Source: Heliocidaris tuberculata
Lineage: Eukaryota > Echinodermata > Echinoidea > Camarodonta > Echinometridae
DNA length: 64,000 nucleotides
Assembly (NCBI GenBank): GCA_025618425.1
Contig: CM046842.1
Location: 40,396,037-40,460,036, forward strand
Direction: 5' to 3'
Position numbers and translations under genes: made by a program. Positions 52,070 to 61,504 of the stretch are shown in pieces. Each line of letters opens with the position of its first letter. Positions within the stretch are counted from its first letter, which is position 1. Under the pieces are notes generated by a model that was not told the origin of the DNA, did no database searches, and saw only the letters and a list, made by a program, of their open reading frames with translations.

Positions 52070-53210
52070 TCTGATATAAATGATTTTTGTTTTAAAGTGT
52101 ACGTTTGTTCTTTTTAAGAAGGGATTTTGAATTGTATTAAAAGGAACAATCCACTAGCGTAGCTGAGGGAGGGGGGGGGCAGGGTGCCCCCGACAACTTT
52201 TCCTCCCTTTTTTTTTTTCTTGTTTGTCAGAGAATTATGGAGAAAACATGTGATACCCCTCCCCCCCCCCCCCCCCGAGCGTCTATTTTGAGGGCTGGGG
52301 AGTCTTGATGTAAATGATCTTTTTATTTTTATTTTTTAAAAATAATATAAGTGTACATTTGTTCTTTTTTGAAAGGGATTTTTTATTTTATTAAAAGGAA
52401 CAATCCACTAGCGTAGCTGAGGGGGAGGGGGGGGGCAGGGGCATAATTTTTTTTTTCTTGCTTGTCAGAGAATTATGGAGGAAAACATGTAAAAACCCCC
52501 CCCCCCCCCCCCCACCCCCTCCGAGCGTCTATTTTGAGGGCTGGGGAAAAAAGTACCGCACTGAGCGAGTTTGGGAGAGCTGGCGAGAAGAAAAAATACG
52601 GGTCTCCCTTCAAGCAGAGTTTTAGAATTTAGAATTTTTTGTTTTTTGTTTTTGCTTGTCACAGAATTATGATTATGGAGGAAAACATCTGATAACTCCC
52701 CCCCCCCCCCCCCCTCACTGAGCGCCACTGGAACAATCAAAATACCGGGAAGAATTATCTTCTAACTTTTACTTTGCATTTGTGAGTAAAATTTATATGT
52801 TGCCATTCACTAACGTACCCAAGGGGGGGGGGGGGGGGGGGGGCAGAGTGCCACCTGACAAGTTTTGAAGAAAAAAAAAAGGTTATCGGGTTCCTGAACA
52901 AGATTCTCGACACCCCCCACTGAGCGACTTTTGGAGGGCTGGCGAACAATTTTCGGAACTGACCTCCTCTTTTTTTTTTCTTTAATGCTTGTCAGAGAAT
53001 TATGGAGGAAAACTGGACCCCATAAATCTGATAACCCCCCCCCCCCCCGATCCACTAAGCGACTTTGGGAGGGCTGGCGAAAAAAAATTCTCGACCCCCC
53101 CCCCCCCCCCGAGCGACTTTTGGAGGCTGTTGGGGGGGGGGGAGAATTGTCGCCATTGATAACCCTTTTTTTTTTTTTTAACCCCTCTTGACGCCAAGGT
53201 CAGCAGACGC
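52070..53210. repeat. Tandem copies of a G/C-run, hAT-like repeat
   Basis: AAAAGGAACAATCCACTAGC occurs at 52139 and 52394, a 255-base tandem period. Each copy continues with GTAGCTGAGGG, a long G run, CTTGTCAGAGAATTATGGAG, a long C run and GAGCG(TCT/ACTT). Further diverged copies follow at about 52805 and 53035. CACTAGCGTAGC and GAGCGCCACTG resemble CAGTGGCG-type hAT ends. Proline/glycine ORFs here are artefacts. Confidence 0.7.
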
Positions 53211-53361
53211 CACTGTTGCCATTCCTTTCCAGCTTTCATGCCTGTAAGTCACCACTCAATCACAAGTCTTATACAATACTATTCATTTCCATCAACTTAT
53301 GATTGACCATTCCAGTCAAAGCTTATTGTCTTCACTCTCCCTTTCACATACGCAGGCATGA

Positions 53362-53766
53362 CAGGGGTGTCGCTAGAGAATTATGAATGGGGCAATAGTA
53401 ACTGTGCCAAGAAAAAAAATTCCCACAAATTTCCAACAATGAAAAAGTAAAACTGAAGTTTATATTTTTATATATTTTTGGACATGCCAAAATACTGACA
53501 GTTTGAAACGTTACAAATATTAAGGTGTATTGCCATCCCGCCACACCAGTTGTGCATCCAGGATTTTGTAAAAGATGGGGCACACATTGCAGAAAATTCT
53601 CTGACAAGTTGAAAAAGGTCATTTCAAAGGAGGCGGGGAGGGGGTACAATCTTGAAGTTGTATACTGAAGGTATGTCACTCTGTATCAAGGGGGCATTGG
53701 CCGGAAGTGCCCCCTAAATCTGATACTGCCCCCTTCCACCCCCACCCCCTCGAGCGATACCACTGC
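53362..53766. mobile_element. Probable decayed MITE
   Basis: Left CAGGGGTGTCGCTAGAG and right, reversed, CAGTGGTATCGCTCGAG are similar inverted ends. No target duplication is visible, so it is only probable. Confidence 0.4.
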
Positions 53767-54459
53767 TTTTTCTCTCATTTTTTATCTTTCTCATTCCATT
53801 CTAACTCTGGCTTACCTTTCACACAAACTTTTCATTTAACATTTCTAGTTATGGAACCCCTGCCCCCCCCCCCCCCTTTGAATACTCTATGTAAAAGTAT
53901 ATCACATGAACATTATCACTAAAATGAGAATTCAAGTTAGAATTAAAAAGCTCTCAGAATATGTAAATGTTAAAGGTAACTAGATAGATGACTTTCCATC
54001 CCTTAACATGATAAAAGAGATGAACTAAATCCTTTGGTTTTTTTGTCTATTTAATAACAATAAATATCAATTCAAATAACAAGTTTATAATTTGAAAAAA
54101 AAAAAAAAATTGAAATTGCACATCCTTGCAGAAGTCTAGTGGTAAGTCAAATTTTCATATCACTTACTAGTACAGTATATCACTGAATGAATATTTGGTT
54201 TTTCTCACAAGTTCTCAAGCAATTTGCATATCAACTGTTTCATTCTATTATACTGTTGAAATGGTCACTGACATAAATCAAATCTAGGTTTTGTTAAATT
54301 TCATTCAGCTGAAGGCACTTATTTTTTAGAATTTCAGCAAATGCAATATTCAAACAAAAATCCTCCAAATCAGAAACCCTTGTTAGGGATATCTGTATTG
54401 TTTTATTCTGAATGAAATCGCCAACTTCATTGCATGTATCCACTCGTGAGACTGCTGAT

Positions 54460-55007
54460 CTAGCTTACAGGAATGAAGAGCTGTAGTGGTAATCCGTAAG
54501 TCTGTTGAATGAAAAGAGAAAATAGAACAAATTAAAAACTATTAAGGTCGTAAACAATAAGAAAGGACTGCAATGTGCCAGATATGTATATATGCATGAC
54601 TCAAACAGAGTGAATATTGCTTGATAAAAAGCTATTTTACCCACATTCATTAAAATTAAGTTCTTTTGTAAGCATGAAAATGGAAATGATGAATCCTTAT
54701 AAAAATTAAGTAAAATTCCTATATTTGACTAAAAATTCTTTTTCAAGTGAGAGGGAAAGGAAATTACAATAGTTTTAAATAACTTGCTTCCTCTTCAAGT
54801 TGTGTACTACTGATATAGGCCTATTATATATTTTTTATATTGATATATTTTTTGAAAACTTTTTTTTTTGTGGGGGGGGGGGGTAATTGCCAAATTTAAT
54901 TATGCACAGTAAAGGCCTACCTCTCCAAGCTTGAGCATGCAGGTCAGTATATCTGCTCTTTGTTCATTTCTCTGGATTGTGTATCTCAATATTCTTTCAC
55001 CATCCAT
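54460..55007 (-). CDS. Two-exon 42-codon ORF, unknown small protein
   Basis: ATG 55007-55005 has a good context (ACA ATG G) and an in-frame stop just upstream (TGA), so the start is fixed. Exon part 1 (55007-54921, 29 codons) begins MDGERILRYTIQRNEQ and ends at a GTAGGC donor. Part 2 (54501-54460) follows acceptor TTCATTCAACAG, adds TYGLPLQLFIPVS and ends in TAG. The junction is between codons. The peptide is charged, then leucine-rich, with no signal or membrane segment. AATAAA on the minus strand about 55 bases past the stop (near 54403) could end the transcript. I do not recognise it; a non-coding transcript is the main alternative. Confidence 0.4.
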
Positions 55008-55021
55008 TGTAAAGAATCATG
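54921..55021 (-). other. Exon of the minus-strand transcript model (contains ORF start)
   Basis: Acceptor TTTTTACACAG at 55032-55022, donor GTAGGC at 54920. Contains 14 untranslated bases, then the 42-codon ORF start. Confidence 0.5.
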
Positions 55022-55532
55022 CTGTGTAAAAAGAGGATAAATAAATAAATTTATAAGTGCAAGTATAAATGAAAGTAATTTAGAGGTCACAATATATATT
55101 TCACAGAAATACTTGTACTCCACTAATTGTGACTTTTTTTTTTTTATCTTCTCAAACATCTAAATACATCTAATTCAGATCATAGATCAAAGCTCAAAAG
55201 AGACCGTTTTCACAGATTGTATTGTGAATAAATGTGAAGTGTAATCTTCTCTTTCTTTTCCATGCTTACACACAATGCTGGGCTTTGTTGGTAATGGTTT
55301 AAAATGTTTGCATTAAGGACAAGCTATTAAAAAATCAATGGCAACTAGTAAGGGCATCTGTAATATGCTTTTAACTAACACATTTAGGGACCCCTGGAAG
55401 CCCTAATTGCTTCTATAGTTCATTTCCTTGTTTCCTGTTAAATTACAATATTTATGATAATCATAAAATGATTCAAATTACACTTTACATGTATAAGCAT
55501 ATAGATACTCAGGAAATGTTCTGTAAACTTAC

Positions 55533-55632
55533 CTGTAATTTAGGAAGGCTAGATTTCTGCTTCATCATGTATGGTCAGTTTGCATTTGCGCAATGTTTGA
55601 ATAACATTTCTTGGGTTCCTTTCCATTTTGAT
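55533..55632 (-). other. Upstream exon of the minus-strand transcript model
   Basis: Strong splice sites: TTTTTTTTTAACAG acceptor and GTAAGTTTAC donor. It contains a 25-codon upstream ORF starting MERNPRNVIQTLRKC, closed by TAG inside the exon. Either this is 5' UTR, or the locus carries two small ORFs. Confidence 0.5.
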
Positions 55633-56699
55633 CTGTTAAAAAAAAATAATGAAAACAAGAGTTGTCATTTTTGGGGGTCTTTCTTGTTACAGTCATAGCT
55701 ACATTGATAATAATTGTTTTTATCAGGCAAATAAATTCCAATCCATTATTTTTCAAAGGTCAAAATTCAATAATCATCAGCTATCTTATGTTTATTAAGG
55801 TGCATTCAAGCTACATAAGTTTCTTGGAAAGAAAAAGAAACAACCTCTGCAACAAAACTTTCTAGTGACGTGTGTCTGAAATTTTGAACAGGGATCCCTA
55901 AACTGGCTTTAACAACCAGACTGAATTTTTGCCCAAAATACATTTGCCTCCACCACCCCCCCCCCAAAAAAAAATCATATTCTATCAGACTCCAGTTAAT
56001 TTAAGTCAGTTTAATTGACCAAATGGCATGAATTGAACCAAATATAGTAGATCCAAGTCTTTTAAGAATGAAAAAAAGTCAGGCGTGAAAGTGAAGTTGA
56101 ACAGAGTTCTTATTAAACATGGTTAGAGATCTAGATCTTCTTTGACTTTGTCCCCCAAGGCCAAGCACAGCTTTAGCCCTAGGCCTAGCCAAGTCTACAT
56201 CTACTCAAGATAGACTATCCTTCAGACTTCGGTTTATGGAATAAAGTTTCAACAAATATTCAGAGTTCAAAACAGTAAACCTCGTGTAACATTAATGATT
56301 TTATATCAGCACTAATTCATATCTTATCAAAATCATCGATATCGTAGAATCCCACCACACAGTCACAGATTCCAAATCTAACGTTAACCGTAGTCTCGTA
56401 GTTGGACTAACGAATACGCTTGTGTGCACCTACAGATGAACAACATGAGGAAATTAAGCTTATGGTTATGCAATACAGTCTATCACCATTTAGAGTTTAA
56501 TAACGTTAGATCTGTTTAGATCTTCTTAGATCCAACTTGTCTGCATGTATTGAATTTTTGACGCTGTCGAAATAGCCACCGCGCCAGTGGCTGAAACTGA
56601 CCCGTGACTGCCCGGGTAGCTGTCATGAGCCGCAGCGTGTGAGGACAGCGATCTCCGTGTCAAACTACATCTCGACGATAAATTTAGAACTGTAATTTC

Positions 56700-56920
56700 G
56701 AGAGAAAATTGTTTCAATCCTTTTTCAACACAACTCTTGTGAATCCTTTTGAAATATAGATAAATTATCGTAGATCACCTAGAATTGTACAAGTTATTTT
56801 TATTAATAAACTAAATGTACGAAATTTAATGATAATTTGACCTCTACTCACCTTGTCCTTTTGAACTAACATCTCTCATTTCGTGCGGATGACGTCTGGC
56901 ATATAATCTGCATAATTAAT
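56700..56920 (-). other. First exon of the minus-strand transcript model
   Basis: A consensus donor (ACAAG|GTGAGTAG, exon end 56852) closes a segment with several ATGs (GACGTCATCCGCACGAAATG). It is the obvious first exon for the exons at 55.6 and 55.0 kb. A second GC-rich block (56560-56650) might be another exon; unresolved. Confidence 0.4.
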
Positions 56921-57500
56921 AGGTCTTGAATTGACGAAGTTGAGGTCAAGTAAATTTTGATCGATACTATCGAATTATGTACATATTCATGACCTAGCAT
57001 CCAATCAAAGTTTCACAATAAACTGACACGCACAAGAAATATGAATAATGCAACGTATCGGGTGCTTATCGGGCTCTTCAAATGATCCGAAAGAGGCGGG
57101 GCCTAATTCCATTCGCGTAATGATTTCCGCGCGTGCTGCTTTCCGTCTAGTAAATCTATTATACGTCTATGGTTTAAACCATAGACAAATTAAAACTTAT
57201 AGACGGAAAGGTAGCACGCGCGGATTTGCCTCATTTGCATATAAGCTGCAGCGTCACCATTCAGTCTAAGCGTATTTAAGCGTATTTAGGCTCCGCCCAT
57301 TTGGTAACATTTCATTTTTCCCGAAGCCCCCGATACCAAAAAATATCGATAAGTATCGAGAAACACCTTATGCATTATTCATTTTTGTTTTGCATACTCC
57401 GATTTATCAAACTTTGATTGGACCGGACCTTATGAATATGAATGTTCTTCAAAAGGAATGATTTGACCTCTTTTCGTCACTTCCGCTGTCAATTTCACGT
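56920..57500. promoter_or_regulatory. Palindromic bidirectional promoter region
   Basis: Lies between the first-exon donors of the minus-strand (56852) and plus-strand (57540) models. The whole block is an imperfect inverted repeat: a perfect 22-bp palindrome at 57165-57186 centred on GGTTTAAACC; flanking arms CCGCGCGTGCTGCTTTCCGT (57127) and its reverse (57204-57223); farther out GAGGCGGGGCCTAA with TAGGCTCCGCCC, and CCAATCAAAGTTT with AAACTTTGATTGG. CACTTCCGC (57478-57487) is an ETS-type site often found at bidirectional promoters. Confidence 0.55.
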
Positions 57501-58317
57501 CACCGCACAAAGTAAAAAACAAGTTGTGGAAAGTTTAGAGGTGAGTACACATGTATTTATGCTTAATTTTCGAAAATTAGAATATATTTAGAACAAGTTC
57601 TGCCACTGTGAGTAATCTGTTTCAATTCCTCTACATTTTGATGGGATTCTACAGAGCTGTATGTCATGAAACAATGTGTAATCTACTCTCGAACTTTCAA
57701 AACAATTTTCATCGTCATGAGCTAACGTTGCAGCTCGATTTCCCTTACCACCCTGTCACTTGTGACGGCTTACCCGGACTTTCGGGCGGGGCTATCTCGA
57801 TACGTTTCGATAGATGATTACTGAATTAGAGAGATGACAATAGCTGAAAGATTTGGTAAACCTCTAAATAGATCGAACTTAGTCTGTAGACCGTCAATGA
57901 TTTGGTTATCTAAGTTAGATGTAGACGCATAGACCCTGTTGTTAATTTCTGGAAGACAAAGGGCCCAGGTGAGGCCCTTTCTAATTGATTCTGTACTAAT
58001 CTACACTCTGTAGGAAGTGTAGGCTATTCTTGTGTGGATTTTTAAAATATTTTTTATTTTTCTAATTTAGAATGAGGAGGGGGTTCCATGTTGATATTTT
58101 TTTCAGAGAGACCAGTCCAGGTCCCCGCCCAGGTCCAGGTCTACTTTGAGTAGATCTAAATGTTACACAGTTTGCTATAAATGCCGGTTGTAATTTTAAG
58201 TTTAACGCAGTGGTTCTGGATCTACTAACGTTAAGATAGGCTTTGGCCCCCTTTTTTTTTTCTAAACTTGAGCCATGACCAAAGCCAAGGCAAACATGAT
58301 GAGGTTTTATTTTCATT

Positions 58318-58318
58318 T

Positions 58319-58362
<44 letters not shown>

Positions 58363-58368
58363 GGGTCA
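58318..58368. repeat. (GA)n microsatellite and poly-G
   Basis: About 15 GA repeats, then 14 G. Confidence 0.95.
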
Positions 58369-58681
58369 TATTCATATTTAGTCTTGATTCTAGACCAGAA
58401 TCAAAACCCAGGCAATAATAGTGGGATGGCCTTTGTTTCAGTATCGCATTCATTACTATTAGTCTCATCATGTTTGTGATTTCCCTCAGATAATAACATG
58501 GCAAGGAACTAACATGTGGCTGATCTACTGAAGATCTAGAGGCTTTAAAGCCTAAGTAATAGACGTCTGCGTAGTTTCACAACTCAACAACTGTTGTAGG
58601 TGCCGGATGAAGCGGACTTTGATGAGACGTCAAAAATAAACAGGTAGGTAGGTCTAGACCTAACTACATGTAGTTAGAACT

Positions 58682-59070
58682 TAGACCGAAAATTCTGTCT
58701 CTCGTTGTTAGCCTCTTCACTTAGAGACAGAAGCGGGCCATTTGATCTCCTTTGCAAACCGACTACACGCCGACGTAGTTGGAAAAATCGCTATAATTTT
58801 ATTTTTCCTCATGCATATATGATTAAAATGATTAGGCCTAGGCCCTAGCTCTACTCCTACTTCAAGAATCTGTTCAACTTACCAATTTGTCTGTGTAATC
58901 TGTTTAATACTCCTTTTTCAGGTAATTCAGGGCCCAAGGTATTCTCCATTTGAAAATCTTGCAGCCGTTGTGTAGTCGGTGTACGTGTGGTCGGTTTGCA
59001 CAGTAGATCGAACGGCCCGCTTATTCTAAGTGAAGAGGCTAACGAACGAGAGACAGAATTTTCGGTCTAG
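58682..59070. mobile_element. MITE with ~95-bp terminal inverted repeats
   Basis: Left TAGACCGAAAATTCTGTCTC continuing through TTAGCCTCTTCACTTAGA and GCAAACCGACTACACG. The right arm (58960-59070) is the same in reverse. TAGGTCTAGACC-like motifs flank both sides. Non-coding. Confidence 0.82.
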
Positions 59071-59739
59071 TTGGACCTAGACCTAGACCTATTACAGCTT
59101 AAAATTATAGGTCTGGTAGTGGTGGTGTATACATCCAGGTTCAGTTTACTTGGTGGGGGAGGGGGGTGGGGGTGATGTGTTCACAATAAGGAGAGAACAG
59201 TTTTTAGTTTACATTGTCCAACCAAAACAGCAACAGCAAAAAGTCATATTTTTTTTTTGAGAGAGAGAATAAACATTTCATTTGTCCTTTTTCTTTATCC
59301 ACCACTGAGATCTGTTTTCTTAAGTGTAGTATTACATCAGCTTTTTTAGTGTCTTGAAAATCAATTATGAGATCTTTAGGGGATGCTCAGTGTGATGTAC
59401 GTATAAATAAAATTTTTAGTCCCTTATTAATTATATTAAACATTTCATTAATTCCTGCAAATAGAAACAAACCAAATAAGATGGATGAACTTATGTTATT
59501 GATAATATCATTTATTATTATTTTTTATCTTATTATCATTATTATTATTATTTTTTCTTAATACAGGATAATGCTTCTCTACTTCATCTATTACAGATGA
59601 TGATGATGAAGATGAAGGCTTACCCACTGAGAATGAAGACAAATTCTGAGAGGAACAAATAAATACTTAGCTGCTCCAGTTTTGCATGGTAGGTTGCTAT
59701 CAGGGCGTTGATTTGTTTTTCAATGGGGGGGGGTGCAGA

Positions 59740-59896
59740 CAGTGGCAGATCCAGGATTTCTTGAGGAGGGGGCTCAATATAACAAAAAATTTTGACAAGC
59801 AAAAAAAAAAAAAAGGTCCTCAGCATTTTTGGGCCCCTTTTTGGTCCCAGGGGAGGAACCGGGCCCCCCGCACCCCCCCCCCCGGATCCGCCACTA
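59740..59896. mobile_element. hAT MITE, 8-bp TSD GGTGCAGA
   Basis: 157 bp. Ends CAGTGGCAGATCC and, reversed, TAGTGGCGGATCC; perfect octamers GGTGCAGA at 59732-59739 and 59897-59904. The interior has G and C runs and poly-A. Confidence 0.9.
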
Positions 59897-60399
59897 GGTG
59901 CAGAACAGCCTAATAGTACTCTTCATGATTTTTTCAATGCCTCTTAAATACCAGCTTCTCCATGGTTACGTGAAGCAGGGAAAATTATAGAATTTGTTGA
60001 AGGGGGGGGGGGCAACTGCCCACTTCCACCCCATAATCGACGCCACTGGTTGTTATTAGTATCTCAATACAATCTAGGTACACTTTTTTTTTTACATAAA
60101 CAATTTTCTTGAGACCTTACTAATTTGGTTTCTTTTGACTAGCCTTGAAAATTTTATGTGTCCAACTGGACAAACTTTTTTCCTCTTTTAATACTTTTCG
60201 AGAATTCCCATTTATTATTCTATTTTATATAAAGAGTCACTGTTAACTGTGTTAATAGGAAGCTCTAAATTTCTGTATTTTTTTAAATTCTAATTTTTGC
60301 TTGTTTAATTATCAAATACACAATGGATTCTATTTTCTAAAATCTTTTCTTCTTCTTTCAACAGACATGGATTTCTACTTCAGCTCGTCAGTGAAATAG

Positions 60400-61304
60400 C
60401 CCCCTGCTTTGATCAACATCATATTAAAACCATACCTGGATTCAAGTATAATATGCATAATTAGAATGACTGAAGAGGATTTTAAAGTTCTTCAATTATA
60501 TCTTAACCATCTTATCCACCCCCTCCCCATGTCAAATGTTGTAGTCACATGCAGCCATTTTTGTAGTAGCTCGTTATGTAAGGTCTTCCTCTTCTATGTA
60601 GCCTAGTGAGATTACAGGGCCCTTATGATATTAAGATAAGCAGTGCTAGAGCAGTGTATAAGAAATTAATAATCTAATTAACTTATTCTATGAATTTGTC
60701 ATTAATTAATTTGTTAGTGAATTATTATTTTATTATTCATCTACTGCGAAAATCCATACTATTCAACATTTTATTTGACTTAAAACTATAGAATTAGATC
60801 TCTATGTGTGTTTCTTCCCCCCCCCCCCTTTTTATAATTAGATTTATGATACTAGTATGCAATATACATGTACCAACTAAAAAGGAGATGAATTACGTTG
60901 TATTCGATTTAGATTTCTTAGAACTATCAGCATTATCTTTGCTTTTAAGATTAAAATTGTTGTCATTGTGTGTGTTTTAACATGGAACTTAGATGGTCAT
61001 TTATTTCTTTTGTGGGGTGTAGTGGGTAAATAATTTGTAAATTGTAATTCAAATAATTTACTTCTTGGAAAGGGATTGAAATTAATAACGTATGATTCAA
61101 TAAGATTGAAATTCATTTTTTTAAAATGCATGTAAGTACACATCCGGCCCGTGCCTTGGAAGAAAAGTATGCATTGTGCCCCTCCCCCCCCCCCCCCCCC
61201 CCCCCCTAATTTCTGGAACGAAAAACCTTCTTTCTTTTTTTTTTTTTCCCCCTTGTCAGAGAAATTTTGGAGGGGCTGGGGAATTTTTTTTTTTGTCGCC
61301 ACCC

Positions 61305-61345
<41 letters not shown>

Positions 61346-61500
61346 ATTGAGCGACTTTTCGAGAGCTGGCAAGACCAAAAAAATACGGGTCTCCCTTCAA
61401 GCAGTTCAAAATTGACAAACCTGCATTTGTGTGCCCCCCCCCCCCCCTTATACAAAATCATGGATCTGCCCCTGTTTGTACTACTCTCAAGAAGAGAATA
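60400..61500. other. Non-coding with long C runs
   Basis: AT-rich to 61140, then 61178-61206, 61305-61345 and 61434-61447 are C runs separated by ACGAAAAACC, CTTGTCAGAGAAATTTTGGA and TTGAGCGACTTTTCGAGAGC, as in the 52-53 kb repeats. Proline and glycine ORFs here are artefacts of the runs. Confidence 0.6.
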
Positions 61501-61504
61501 TTAG

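Larger units (their letters stand above)
57450..59688 (+). other. Plus-strand spliced transcript model, coding unclear
   Basis: Exon 1 ends 57540 (TTTAGAG|GTGAGTAC). Exon 2 58600-58643 (acceptor CTGTTGTAG, donor GTAGGTAG) is open as VPDEADFDETSKIN. Exon 3 59567-59688 (acceptor TTCTTAATACAG, donor GTAGGTTG) has an acidic frame TDDDDEDEGLPTENEDKF with stop, but exon 2's phase does not lead into it. A last exon may begin at 60365 (acceptor TTCTTTCAACAG) with MDFYFSSSVK and a stop. Splice sites look real; no consistent long ORF results. It may be a long non-coding RNA or a gene whose exon I misplace. Confidence 0.35.

Noticed and set aside
52465..53239. Glycine- and proline-rich proteins
   Set aside because: Translations of long G and C runs in tandem repeats.
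58599..59688. Acidic protein joining VPDEADFDETSKIN to TDDDDEDEGLPTENEDKF
   Set aside because: The exon phases do not connect these frames with either available acceptor; reported only as an unresolved transcript model.
61151..61504. Proline-rich 117-residue ORF and its glycine-rich antisense
   Set aside because: Arises from homopolymer C tracts.
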